Below, in pieces: positions 23,801-30,327 of a stretch of DNA of 64,000 nt. Made by a program: the position numbers and the translations under genes. The stretch comes from Phoronis australis (lineage: Eukaryota > Phoronida > Phoronidae), in contig NMRA01000740.1 in assembly GCA_002633005.1 (NCBI GenBank), positions 37,673 to 101,672 on the forward strand. The letters run 5' to 3'. The notes under the pieces are model-generated. The model searched no databases, had not been told where the DNA came from, and saw nothing but the letters and a program-made list of their open reading frames with translations. Within the stretch, counting starts at the first letter, position 1, and every line of letters starts with the position of its first letter.

Positions 23801-26800
23801 CTCTATAGCTGCCTCTCTATTGACTATCGCTGTAACTGCCGATTCTCTTCACTGCAACGCAACTGTAATTCTCCTGATTAACTTTCTTGGACTTTTGATG
23901 AACTGACTTGATCTCCGGCTTGATCTGACTAACACAAACCCGTGCTTGTGTATTTATAGCCTAATGCATTATTCTGAAACTTTACACCAATTCAAGCACA
24001 TTCTAGAACTTTCCTGAATCTACCCAATCATTCTACAAACATATACTAGTCTCTAGAATATTCCAGACTGCATTAATCACTGTCATGCTAGAGTCTTCTA
24101 GAAAGTTCCACACTATACTGTAGTAAACAAATTACATTATCACTACTGAACTCAGTCTACTAGAAAGTTCCATACTGTTCTGCAGTAAGCAAATTACATC
24201 ATCATTGTACTTAACTCAGGGGTCATGCCAATCAAACAGAACAACAAAACAAAACAATACAACTAAAAACATTGTCAGTCTATATTCTGACAGCGTGGTC
24301 CTTAATAAAAAACGTCGACACTCAGAAAGCAAGTAAAAAAACACAATTGCAAAATATCAAGTCTTCCTACCAAGTTGCTTGCAGACGATCTTAGCATTTG
24401 TCATTGTAAATCCGTGAGAACACACAGATCCCCAAGTCTGGTTGTGCAACACCTCTACCCGACCTTCATTAGAGGACGTCCCGGCCACCAGGCGCAGTGT
24501 TCTGGTAGAAGGCACTGAAAAGGGATGCCGTACTCGTATCATTACAAGCAGGCACACCCCGGACTAAAGCACACTCAAATAAGTACTTGTAAGTTATGCC
24601 CAAAATATATCCGCAACAATAGTCGAGGGAATAATGAATGATGTTTGTTAAGTTACACCTCTTCTTCAGTGATGAAATGGTGATGGTGAGGGTCCTGCTT
24701 TCCTTTTTGAGACACGTGGTTGATTGTGGTACCTTTATCTTATTAGATAGATTTTTACAGATAGTTATTGCTTCTAGCAATTTTGAATTCGAGATCAAAC
24801 ATATACGATTCTTTACATTCAGTCTACATGTAGCAGTAAACATTACATGAAGTGCCACCAGCAATCTATATTTCGGAGTCAATAATTCTCCATATTAACC
24901 GCTCATGGTTTTGTATTGACCGCAATGGCAACGTCATTAAATTTCTTTTAGGGAGGCGTCACGAGATACTGGATCGTGATTCAGTTTCTTGATATTCCTG
25001 TTCGCAAGTCATTGATTTACCACTGCATCCCCAGCACGTGACGAAATCATGAGTCCTTTAGGCCATTTTACGTCGTCCGGATTATGACGTTACGTTTGTT
25101 TTGAAATAACTCCAAAATACAAACCACTCGGTGAATGCAAACCTCCATCAAAGCACCACAGTTCCCTTCAACACGCAATTGTACAAAAGGTGTGTTTCAA
25201 AGGCTGAAGTTCACTGAATCATGAGTCGCGACCTGTTGATATGGCATGAGCGAGAATTATAGGTTTGCCACGTGATTTTTTGATGCCTGTATGTCTAATG
25301 AATATATGAGTTTTCAACGTGTGGTGAAGACTGCAGAGATAATGCTAAGTTACAGATCTACTTACATGATCCATCCAAACAGCCTCTTGATAGTGAAATG
25401 TCGTCCAACCCAATATCTGAACGATATCCAAAACGGATACCTTCAAAAACGATCTGAAGCGAAAATAGGCATCCGAGTGACGGACCAGGACAAGTCGGTT
25501 TAGGTTATGCAGAACCCTAGAAAAATGTCCACATTTGGAAAATTTCATCATATCAGGAATGGCTGATCTGATTCATATGGTATTTGGAGATGTTATGATT
25601 GAACCACTAGGTCTTATGCATGCTGTAGAAATTGTTTTTAAATTGTTACATTTTAGTATCAGGGGCTATCATAAAATTATAAAATCTGATTTTTATAAAA
25701 ACTAATGAACTGATGAAGCACAAAACGAAAACTAAACGATATTTTTGAAAACTGTAACAGCGTTTTTGAGATTTCATCTTGAATATCAAGTAAAATTTGA
25801 TCGTGTTATCGTTGCTTTACTATTGATTCACCTTTCTGTTTTTCTAAGCATTTCTAAAAGACATGCAGATTGGTAGTTCAAAAATCAAATTCTACAGCTC
25901 TTCTTCTTTCAGAAAGTTTATTATGGCTTTACTAAGTTCAAATCTATAGCTTTGTCAATATTTGAATGTCTAATTATTTAGACTTGTTGCTAAGGTCATA
26001 CAAAACCTTAATTCGAAAGTTTTTAAAATTTTTCTGATGAAAAAATCATGCGCTCAACCTTCATCGAGGGGGAAAATGTGTGATGCTTCAATAAAATGTG
26101 GGAACACTACTTAAACCAAGAAATACAAGGTTGTCAGCATAAAAATATGTAAAGAATGTCTATATGTCACCATTTTTACTCATAAACAATAAATTTAAGC
26201 TGAAGTGCAAAATGAAATTGCGTCTTTGTCGCACAAACAACGGACACAATTGGGAATACCCATCCGACTTAAATATGTGGAATTGGGCTCACTTCGAAAA
26301 AATCATATATGTTCCCAACTTCAATGGATTCATAATGCCACAGATTGCCTTGGTTTCCAGACTTGGACGCGACGACTTGTCTCTGCGTACCGAGTACAGC
26401 GGCTACGGTCACGTTAAACAAATGGCGACCGCCATACATGTGGTAGAAGTAACGCACCTGCAATGAGATAGCGAAGATGCAGCTGCATATGGTATCGGAT
26501 GCATGAATTGTGATTCTATTTACCCTTGGGTAACGGTCATTAAGCAGTACTATGATTTTGATGAAGTAAAGTTCTAATTTTGCTTAATTACACCCAGGGA
26601 GCGTCCGCGGGCACTTGCACCGTGTGAAACATACCCCATGTACCTCTGTCACGTGAATAACGTATTTGGTTGAAAGACGATGAGAAGTGAGATTTTGCAA
26701 TGTTAATTTTGGTAATTTCTAGTAATACCGAATTGCTTTTACTTAGGAAAAAAATTTTACAGGGAACTTTGACATGACTCAGTTGTGACATGGTAAAATT

Positions 26801-29800
26801 CAGTTCCGGTTGGGTGCCAGGGTGTAGTAGCTGGGCACAATAGGCAAATGACAAATTGGGTAAAGAGCCCCATTCAAATAAGAGTATCAAAACTGATTTC
26901 CATAAATGGTTTTATGTGCACTTCAAAATTGCCCGCTCCTTATGGGTTTGGAGTATTCATGGTAATTTCGCTGTCATTATTTCCTCAACAGTAAAAACAC
27001 GTTTGTCCTGCTAAGAAAAAGCATTTTTGCTTGTGTGAAAATGTGCGATTTATTCTTTGGAAAGTTCTCATACGACTATAAAGATACTGCTGATTGGGCG
27101 ACACTATGAGCTGGAACACTTAACTTGATCTACTCATCTTAGCCAATGCCATGGAACGTAGTTATTGTCTAGTGGATAGTTTTTATTTGTAACGTTAGAT
27201 GTCGTTGACTCACGCTCTGAGGTGTAACAATACAGCATGAATATTTTGCTATCGTATCGTATTATTTCACCTACCGGAGCAAGGACATTTTTGATTTTTC
27301 AACGTGTTCACTGTCGATGACATCACCGCCATAGGACCTCTTCATCAAAACGATTTCAATGACCATGTAAATTTCACATTTTTACCGGAAGTGCCTTCAT
27401 TTTGTTGGCGGAAGACCAAAATACAAAATACTAATAATTTATTCAAAAAAAAATCGACGATCTATTAATATTAAGACTTCGTCGAACTCCGTTCAGCTAC
27501 TTAAGCTCATAAAATCCGTCTCATCCTAACCTTGACAGAACTCGATTACCCGCCAAAAGGAACAATAAATGACGGTCAGTTTTCTGTCAAATGAGATCCT
27601 CGTTGGATCGAAGCTGCATTTCGCCCTGTTTAGCTGACTAATAACGAAAATCGAATTAGTCTTTTTATTCTCATAGAATTGGTGTAACATTCCTTACAAT
27701 GACTGGATTCTACTTCCGTGGCCAACAAGGCATCGAAACCATCATCGACTCAGAAAAATAGGTCCAGAGTTTATTGGGATTGACCAATCTTGAAATTGCG
27801 AAATCGAAAATATCACGCGTTGCCTGTGACTTGAGTAGCATACTAACTGTTTAAACCCCCAGAGCGCCCCGTTTAACAGCCGCAAAATCCCCCTCAAACG
27901 TTATGGACGCCGCAGAACTAATCGACGCAACAGCTTCACGTATGTATTATTGAGTTCGTTGGCAATACCGGAAATGCATGTATCAATGTGAATGCGGCAA
28001 TAAACCCGCAAAAGATTCACATGCGGTTGTGAAATTGGTCTCAGTTTACTGCTCAGTCATGTTGAATATGATTTGAGGGTTTCAAAGAAGTGATTGAGGC
28101 AGAGGAAGAAAGTGAAAGTAGACCCTCTCACCTTGCACGATTTTCCCGGAGCTGCCACGAGAAATTGACTCCTAAGTCGCGCCCTAAAACCATCATGCCG
28201 TGACGACGACTCAAACAGCAGATACTTGGCTAGAAACGATCAAACACGTATGTAACTTCAAATTGAGCACCAGCAATTATTACTGCACATTGAATTCTTC
28301 GCAAGAATGTTGTGCGGCGCAGTGTTGCACTATTTTTTCAGCTTGCAACTGGTAGCACTTGTGCCACTGTGTTGAGTCCGGGACAGATTTCCGGGTGGTA
28401 GAAATACGAACTCAACAAATTAGCCTATTTTACACCTTTGGTCGCAACTTGTGAGCAAACAAGTTATATGGCGGGAGATCTCGGAATAGCTCGGCAGTTT
28501 TTTTTTTACTTTTGTCAACTCTTAGGAAATATCGTACAGAAAGCATTAACTCGCGCTAACCTTCCCTATGTATTCAAGACTAGTGCCTCAAGCCAGTTAG
28601 TTACATAGGAATACTACCGCGATAGGAATGCGAGATAGGATACGGCAGTAGTATTCCTATGTATGAGAGATAACCTGTAATAATACAATTAGTTAAGTAA
28701 AATAAAAACAAATAGCAGTATACATTTAATCTAAGTGATATGATTTCGAGATAGGATACGACAGTAGTATTCCTATGTATATAACAAGTAATGGGATAAA
28801 AGTTCAGAAACGTATCATCTCTCAAATAGATCGGGTGGGAATTGTTATTTTTTTAACCCCCAAAGCACTTCTGTTAAGAATTCGGCATTGGCAACTAGCC
28901 AGAGCAGAGAAATACCCCTTTAACTGCAGGCTACAGGGAAAGACCGCCCACCGCTTTGTGAAACGGTGAGATAGTGCTTTATGCGTTCATGTTGTTTCTC
29001 AGGGGAGGTCCGAATTGAANAAAACAAATAGCAGTATACATTTAATCTAAGTGATATGATTTCGAGATAGGATACGGCAGTAGTATTCCTATGTATGAGA
29101 GATAACCTGTAATAATACAATTAGTTAAGTAAAATAAAAACAAATAGCAGTATACATTTAATCTAAGTGATATGATCTCGAGAAAGGATACGACAGTAGT
29201 ATTCCTATGTATGTATATAACAAGTAATGGGATAAAAGTTCAGAAACGTATCATCTCTCAAATAGATCGGGTGGGAATTGTTATTTTTTTAACCCCCAAA
29301 GCACTTCTGTTAAGAATTCGGCATTGGCAACTAGCCAGAGCAGAGAAATACCCCTTTAACTGCAGGCTACAGGGAAAGACCGCCCACCGCTTTGTGAAAC
29401 GGTGAGATAGTGCTTTATGCGTTCATGTTGTTTCTCAGGGGAGGTCCGAATTGAATGATAGCAGTTGCCAGAACCAGCTTGCCGAAATCACTAAACCAGG
29501 GATAAATTATCCCTTAAATCGCATAATGAATGTTCACAGAAATTATGATCTTACCTGACGTGCTTCCAAGGTGGTCGGAGGATGGTCCGGTGTTTTTTGT
29601 CGGTGTGGGACCTGCATGTATTGCCCAAGTAAAATCTGCGTTTTGATCAATTACCCACTGACCAGTCCCGCTTTCAAAGTCGCATCTATGTATCCCTGTG
29701 AGAAGTATTAGCTGTAGCATGTCCACCAAAATTAGAAATATCCTGCTTCACCGGTCTATGTAAACTTACCATGATAAAATGTATACATGTACCTGAGGTT

Positions 29801-30327
29801 TCTTATTTCCCGTTACTAATTCTACTGAAGGTATCAGGTGGTGTCAACATTTCATCAATTTACAACTGTTTCAAGTTAAATTGATGCATGTAGACCTAAC
29901 GACAGCTTGAGTTACTTTCCTGTTTTAGGGCATGCATGACTCAACACTCGTCTGCTACGTTTTCAGAAAAGGACTTCGACAAACATTCACTACACCTAGA
30001 CTGACCTGGGGTTGTATGTAACGGTGCTGCTTGTATCCTTTCCACTGCATGACACGTTCATCACTCTCTAGAATCGGTAGGTTTTGATGATGAACTGAAT
30101 GGCCGTTGAAAGACACCTTGAGAGTTTGGGTCTAAATTTTTATGAATTTTAAAGGAAATCCTTTGCTTGTGTTGCAGTGAACGAGTATGATGGAAATCAA
30201 AAATACATACATGACTCGCAATTGTCTTCGTCGGATCCGTCCGTACACTGGCCCGGCTCGAAGTTACACCTGTGATCCTCAGGTATACATGACCCATTGG
30301 CACAATGCTCCTCCGTACTAGTGCAAG
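2690..30327 (-). CDS. Mosaic LDLa-MAM-SRCR3-CUB extracellular protein (partial gene)
   Basis: Recognised exons, in transcript order: 30211-30327 (LDLa), 29555-29695, 26594-26643, 26293-26457, 25366-25453 (MAM), 24371-24514, 19940-20062, 17850-18038, 17363-17541, 13655-13774, 9428-9524 (three SRCR domains), 8127-8174 and 7713-7832 (Ser/Thr linkers), 6940-7095 and 5923-6024 (CUB), 2690-2836 (linker). Splice phase agrees at every adjacent pair except across the missing SRCR 3 exon, where both sides are phase 0, and the untestable missing CUB end. No signal peptide, membrane segment or stop was found, so both ends lie outside what I can see. The set resembles DMBT1-like or scavenger-receptor-like proteins, which bind microbes or ligands outside the cell; the exact ortholog is unknown. 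Most domain-boundary introns are phase 1, the usual sign of exon shuffling. It could instead be two adjacent genes, though phase continuity argues for one. Confidence 0.78.
2837..5428. other. Probable intron; no exon recognised
   Basis: Lies between the CUB exons and the downstream linker exon of the mosaic gene. The last third of the CUB domain should be encoded here but I could not find it. There is a G-run at about 3836-3847. No repeat family could be assigned. Confidence 0.4.
5429..5581. mobile_element. Short CACTGGACGATCCAGG element with 5 bp duplication
   Basis: A 153 bp non-coding element. The left end is CACTGGACGATCCAGGAGGG; the right end, read in reverse complement, is CAGGGGCGGATCCAGGAATT, giving imperfect inverted termini. 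ATATG flanks both sides (5424-5428 and 5582-5586). It has the CAG-type GGCGGATCC terminus also seen at 7232, 10962 and 37208. The terminal bases resemble hAT elements, but the 5 bp duplication is shorter than the usual 8 bp, so the superfamily is open. It lies in an intron of the mosaic gene. Confidence 0.65.
5923..7095 (-). CDS. CUB domain exons of mosaic gene
   Basis: Two phase 1-1 exons, 6940-7095 and 5923-6024 (minus strand). The first starts with the domain's first cysteine (SCVRGRSRV) and contains GMILSPNFPQSYPSNTTCKW, the classic CUB start where the two cysteines sit on either side of SPN-P--Y. The second contains EFHTPP and DVLKVYDGLSETDTRLANWY, the conserved VYDG segment. Joining G|AA at the junction gives VVEFHTPP, as in the family. 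The final strand of the domain (usually a GF-A-Y motif) is not found, so a third exon is missing or lost. CUB domains act in extracellular protein or carbohydrate binding. The upstream Ser/Thr linker at 7713-7832 joins in phase. Confidence 0.85.
7232..7506. mobile_element. CAGGGGCGGATAC-type non-autonomous element
   Basis: The left end is CAGGGGCGGATACAGAATTT; the right end reads AGTGGCGGATTTAAAGGAAT in reverse complement. GGGGG/CCCC tracts lie near both ends, as in the elements at 10962 and 37208. About 275 bp, no coding capacity. No clear target duplication is left, so the exact boundary is approximate. It sits in the intron just upstream of the first CUB exon. Confidence 0.6.
7713..7832 (-). 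CDS. Mucin-like linker exon with three DMSISTTPLP repeats
   Basis: A 120 nt phase 1-1 exon (minus strand; acceptor CTATTGAAACAG, donor GTAAGT). It encodes 39 complete residues: TTTT, then DMSISTTPLP, EMSISTTPLP, DMSISTTPLP, then VGLSG. The repeats are 30 bp tandem units at nucleotide level with few silent differences, so the expansion looks recent. Ser and Thr make up about half of the residues; O-glycosylated spacer function is inferred. It joins in phase to the exon at 8127-8174 upstream and the first CUB exon downstream, placing it between the last SRCR and the CUB domain. Copy number may vary between alleles. Confidence 0.75.
8127..8174 (-). CDS. Short Ser/Thr linker exon of mosaic gene
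   Basis: A 48 nt phase 1-1 microexon-like unit with acceptor TTTTTATTGTAACAG and donor GTAAGTG (minus strand). It encodes TNTTDNRISTTPLPT, clearly related to the DMSISTTPLP unit of the neighbouring exon at 7713-7832. The surrounding intron (about 8030-8220) also resembles that around the neighbour, including GTCAATGTCGACACT upstream, so exon and flanks were duplicated together. The split codon T|GT joins it to the SRCR exon at 9428-9524 and supplies the final SRCR cysteine. Confidence 0.65.
9428..9524 (-). CDS. SRCR domain 3, C-terminal exon
   Basis: A 97 nt exon, phase 0 in and phase 1 out, acceptor TTCATTCACTACAG and donor GTGAGTG. It encodes DIDCSGNEQSLTECRHNTFG followed by DTGPCETSVNVT, with the last Cys completed across the splice. 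This matches the end of an SRCR domain: the D-V-C-G-E-L-C-H pattern and the terminal V-V-C. The usual DVGV before the last Cys is replaced by SVNV. The matching middle exon (VC...A..VC..LG) that should lie between here and 13655 was not found. SRCR domains bind proteins, lipids or microbial polyanions at the cell surface or after secretion. Confidence 0.85.
9525..10961. other. Intron sequence; possible damaged SRCR exon
   Basis: No intact exon seen. On the minus strand at about 9745-9853, one frame reads GFLCSHVKCRSGFTFEWF then NFSFGNW, which faintly resembles the middle of an SRCR domain (VCR-LGF ... FG). The acceptor phase does not fit and another frame carries stops, so it is treated as a possible decayed exon only. 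Confidence 0.25.
10962..11109. mobile_element. CAGGGACGGATCC-type non-autonomous element
   Basis: A 148 bp element. The left end is CAGGGACGGATCCAGGATTT; the right end is CAGTGGCGGATTCAAGGAAG in reverse complement. Internal GGGGGAGTCAGG and GGGGGAGCATGCCC tracts match the general layout of the elements at 5429, 7232 and 37208. No convincing flanking duplication. Non-coding, intronic in the mosaic gene. Confidence 0.65.
11110..13654. other. Intron; dispersed repeat family B fragment, no exon recognised
   Basis: No supported exon. At 12505-12660 there is a diverged copy of dispersed repeat B (GTTTAGCTGA..GGC, ACGAAAATCGAATTA, a TCATCAAACAGGTCTCGTG-like stretch, then ATTCC), shared with 27625, 37846, 41035 and 41885. 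At 12030-12120 a GC-rich patch is coding-like on the minus strand but ends in a stop and was not called. Confidence 0.4.
13655..13774 (-). CDS. End of SRCR 2 and start of SRCR 3
   Basis: A 120 nt phase 0-0 exon of exactly 40 codons with donor GTAAGT. It begins DVGVVCEDDF, the last strand and final cysteine of SRCR domain 2, then a short hinge, then GTVRLRGGLTPSVGRVEIYH and NYEWGS, the start of SRCR domain 3 (RL-GG...GRVE..H...WG). It joins in frame to the exon at 17363-17541, where HGL|DVGVVC restores the canonical motif. The exon boundary therefore falls inside domains, as in multi-exon group A type SRCR domains. The next expected exon, carrying VC and A--VC-LG, is not seen. Confidence 0.85.
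14860..15322 (+). pseudogene. Gypsy gag remnant
   Basis: One frame reads LVKLDENQDDMENFLERFEE, as at the start of many Gypsy gag proteins (a short -K-DE-DD-E-YL-RFE motif). After frameshifts, from about 15118, comes EAAYQFVARLQRYQDTWIDI and LLVREQYASACFKIGLVL, matching the gag segment with a conserved ...FVARL..Y...W... and LLVREQ. In-frame stops and shifts occur at several points. Family assignment is by motif recognition only. Confidence 0.7.
15925..16185 (+). pseudogene. Gypsy reverse transcriptase remnant
   Basis: Reads SKFDFTKDYWQIPMDEASKK then STTFVTPGGCY, corresponding to the conserved RT segment with a F/L-T-GYWQIP core and TAF-TP-G-Y. About 170 bp later, after stops and a shift, NMDDLLLHTSAWKEHF corresponds to the YVDD active-site region with the first residue altered (Y-I/V-DD becomes N-M-DD). 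The frame is broken, so no enzyme is made. Confidence 0.8.
16535..16725 (+). pseudogene. Gypsy RNase H remnant
   Basis: Reads TEFMVQTGHRTLVCIQSCKT then KIARAVR, and, after a stop, ALQNFTFCMEHPET; a second frame continues LTGADNLSRQVEPNK. This matches the RNase H end of Gypsy polyproteins (F-V-TDH--L-W ... A-R-L-L--F-F-IEH--G--N--AD-LSR). A frameshift and a stop separate the halves. It follows the RT remnant in the expected order. Confidence 0.75.
17363..17541 (-). CDS. SRCR domain 2, middle exon
   Basis: A 179 nt exon, phase 1 in, phase 0 out, with donor GTGAGG. It encodes DVVCRQLGYPRAVALRGFVL, IWLDSVFCLGNESSINQCQH and AAWGKVNDRCDHGL. These are the central SRCR landmarks: VVCRQLG, IWLD-V-C-G-E, C-H-WG and C-H. 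The G|AC splice gives A-D-V-V-C with the upstream exon at 17850-18038. With its neighbours it completes an SRCR domain with six cysteines in the group A pattern. The acceptor TTTCATATTATGAG has a weak pyrimidine tract, but frame and homology support it. Confidence 0.9.
17850..18038 (-). CDS. End of SRCR 1 and start of SRCR 2
   Basis: A 189 nt phase 1-1 exon with acceptor TTTCCTTTTGCAG and donor GTACAG. It starts GWGSHTCPDDHSLDVGVSC, the end of SRCR domain 1 with its last two cysteines, and continues IGIIRLVNGDSMNVGILQVW, then HNNTWGTVCKREFTMATA, the start of SRCR domain 2. N-glycosylation sequons (NAT, NNT) are present. It joins in phase to 19940-20062 upstream (CQHK|GWGSHTC) and 17363-17541 downstream. 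Confidence 0.9.
18575..18748. mobile_element. Foldback MITE with long inverted arms
   Basis: About 174 bp that folds on itself. The left arm TAGATTATTACATGGCAAAG-TCGTTATCCC...GAGCCC.GTGGATTTTG pairs with the right arm, whose reverse complement reads TAGATTATTACATGTTCTCA-GTCGTTATCCC...GAGCCC.CGTGGATTTTG. The apex carries a small GGGGCGTTAGCCCC palindrome. Arms are about 65 bp and roughly 85-90 percent matched by eye. It is non-coding and lies in the intron between SRCR 1 exons. The terminal ACATGTAATAAT and GGGATAACGACTGA motifs recur loosely near 19380 and 28675, suggesting a family. Confidence 0.75.
19282..19356 (+). repeat. tRNA-like SINE head
   Basis: It contains a pol III A-box-like TGGTGTAGTGG (19291-19301) and a perfect B-box GGTTCGAATCC (19334-19344) at tRNA-like spacing. 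The T-arm has two mismatches and the acceptor ends do not pair, so it is not a functional tRNA; a tRNA-derived SINE head or tRNA relic is more likely. A perfect short palindrome TTATCTCACTAGTGAGATAA follows at 19372-19391. Confidence 0.7.
19757..19801 (+). repeat. 20 bp tandem repeat
   Basis: Two full copies and a partial third of the 20 bp unit CTACAATAATTTAAGTAAGG. Intronic and non-coding. Confidence 0.85.
19940..20062 (-). CDS. SRCR domain 1, middle exon
   Basis: A 123 nt phase 1-1 exon (acceptor CTCCTATTTTCAG, donor GTAACG). It encodes FAGINAFYNMSAYGQSQGQI then WLEITSCSGSEFDISNCQHK. Joined to the exon at 24371-24514 it restores CKQLGFAG, and joined to 17850-18038 it restores CQHKGWGSHTC, so all six cysteines of SRCR 1 are accounted for. 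It was not evident as a long reading frame because it is short and has no ATG of its own; recognition rests on SRCR motifs and matching phases on both sides. Confidence 0.9.
20063..23580. other. Intron with degenerate coding-like sequence
   Basis: This 3.5 kb intron stretch contains several moderate ORFs on both strands (for example 20946-21260 plus, and 22152-22478 minus, 108 codons) but none with a domain I recognise. Continuous codon-like sequence broken by stops on the minus strand between about 20200 and 22480 suggests a decayed transposon body. It adjoins the LTR at 23581-24292, which lies in the minus orientation, but I could not show that they belong together. Confidence 0.35.
23951..23959 (-). 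promoter_or_regulatory. TATA box of the LTR promoter
   Basis: The minus strand reads CTATAAATA, a close match to the TATA consensus. It lies 40-210 bp downstream of the HSE-like clusters and upstream of the R-U5 segment that carries the poly(A) signal, as expected for a retrotransposon promoter. Confidence 0.65.
24000..24019. promoter_or_regulatory. Perfect four-unit heat-shock element
   Basis: The sequence ATTCTAGAACTTTCCTGAAT is four contiguous alternating pentamers nTTCn-nGAAn-nTTCn-nGAAn with no mismatch. It lies about 40 bp upstream of the LTR TATA box in the minus-strand orientation. Binding by HSF1 is inferred from the consensus. Confidence 0.65.
24095..24109. promoter_or_regulatory. 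Perfect three-unit heat-shock element
   Basis: The sequence CTTCTAGAAAGTTCC matches nTTCn-nGAAn-nTTCn exactly. A sister site with two perfect units lies at 24162-24171, inside the duplicated U3 segment, and a site with two perfect and two imperfect units lies around 24050-24069. Confidence 0.6.
24371..24514 (-). CDS. SRCR domain 1, N-terminal exon
   Basis: A 144 nt phase 1-1 exon (acceptor CATCCCTTTTCAG, donor GTAGGA). It encodes PSTRTLRLVAGTSSNEGRVE followed by VLHNQTWGSVCSHGFTMTNA and KIVCKQLG. This is the first half of an SRCR domain: RLV-G-S-EGRVEV-H--WG-VC---F---A-VCKQLG. The split codon T|TG joins it to the MAM exon at 25366-25453. One N-glycosylation sequon (NQT) is present. The next exon of the domain is 4.3 kb away, across the LTR and other insertions. 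Confidence 0.9.
25366..29695 (-). CDS. MAM domain (four exons) of mosaic gene
   Basis: Exons on the minus strand are 29555-29695 (phase 1-1), 26594-26643 (1-0), 26293-26457 (0-0) and 25366-25453 (0-1). They give HRCDFESGTGQWVIDQNADF, GPTPTKNTGPSSDH, then TWGMFHTVQVPADAPW, then VRYFYHMYGGRHLFNVTVAA and SKSGNQGNLWHYESIEV, then IVFEGIRFGYRSDIGLDDIS followed by RGC. These are the MAM landmarks: CDFE start, GP----GPS-DH, FYHMYG, SG-QG--W, and FEGI-G---DI-LDDI. The second exon is only 50 nt and was found by phase and by the VPADAPW-V-RYFYHMYG junction; it makes the domain a little shorter than usual. MAM domains act in adhesion and oligomerisation outside the cell. Confidence 0.87.
27625..27860 (+). 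repeat. Dispersed repeat family B copy
   Basis: Landmarks shared with 12505-12660, 41035-41260, 41885-42060 and (short) 37846-37905: GTTTAGCTGACTAA, ACGAAAATCGAATTAG, a TCATA.AATTGGT stretch, TTCCTTACAATGA..GGATTCTA, CCAACAAGG.ATCGAAACCATC, and TTGCCTGTGACT at the end. Copies are old and indel-rich. Non-coding. Confidence 0.7.
28602..29455 (+). repeat. Direct duplication of about 390 bp flanking an N, with foldback start
   Basis: The segment 28632-29019 is repeated almost identically at 29064-29455, offset 432-436 bp (the difference is a 4 bp GTAT insertion). The copies abut through a single N at 29020 and a 40 bp partial repeat. Just before, TACATAGGAATACTACCGC (28602-28620) pairs with the reverse complement GGCAGTAGTATTCCTATGTA (28643-28662), forming an inverted repeat. 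This may be a real tandem duplication or two allelic copies left side by side at an assembly join. The 64-residue ORF found in both copies has no coding support. Confidence 0.85.
30211..30327 (-). CDS. LDL-receptor class A domain exon
   Basis: A 117 nt phase 1-1 exon (acceptor CCATTTTCACAG, donor GTATGT). It encodes CTSTEEHCANGSCIPEDHRC followed by NFEPGQCTDGSDEDNC. All six LDLa cysteines are present, with the calcium-binding DGSDE motif and the acidic residue in the C-terminal half. One N-glycosylation sequon (NGS) is present. It joins in phase to the MAM exon at 29555-29695. LDLa-MAM pairs are common in metazoan extracellular proteins. Upstream exons, including a signal peptide, should lie at higher coordinates but were not recognised. 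Confidence 0.9.

Larger units (their letters stand above)
23581..24292 (-). mobile_element. LTR (probably solo) with TATA box, poly(A) signal and HSE-like sites
   Basis: Read on the minus strand, a 712 bp unit begins TGTCAGAATATAGACTGAC and ends GGTCTGTAACA, so it has the TG...CA ends of an LTR. It has a U3 with several alternating GAA/TTC pentamers, a TATA box CTATAAATA (23951-23959), and a poly(A) signal AATAAAGG (23645-23652) about 300 bp downstream of the TATA. U3 contains a tandem duplication of about 65 bp (around 24093-24215) sharing CTAGAAAGTTCCA. No clear 4-6 bp flanking duplication or primer-binding site is visible, so solo versus full-element status is uncertain. It sits in an intron of the mosaic gene, in the same orientation as that gene. 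Confidence 0.75.

Noticed and set aside
26588-26890. 100-codon minus-strand ORF starting at 26890
   Set aside because: Only its last part (26594-26643) fits the MAM domain in phase; the upstream portion is intronic.
28775-29405. Repeated 64-77 codon ORF (NGIKVQKRIISQIDRVG...)
   Set aside because: It appears twice only because the DNA block is duplicated; no splice context or known domain supports it.
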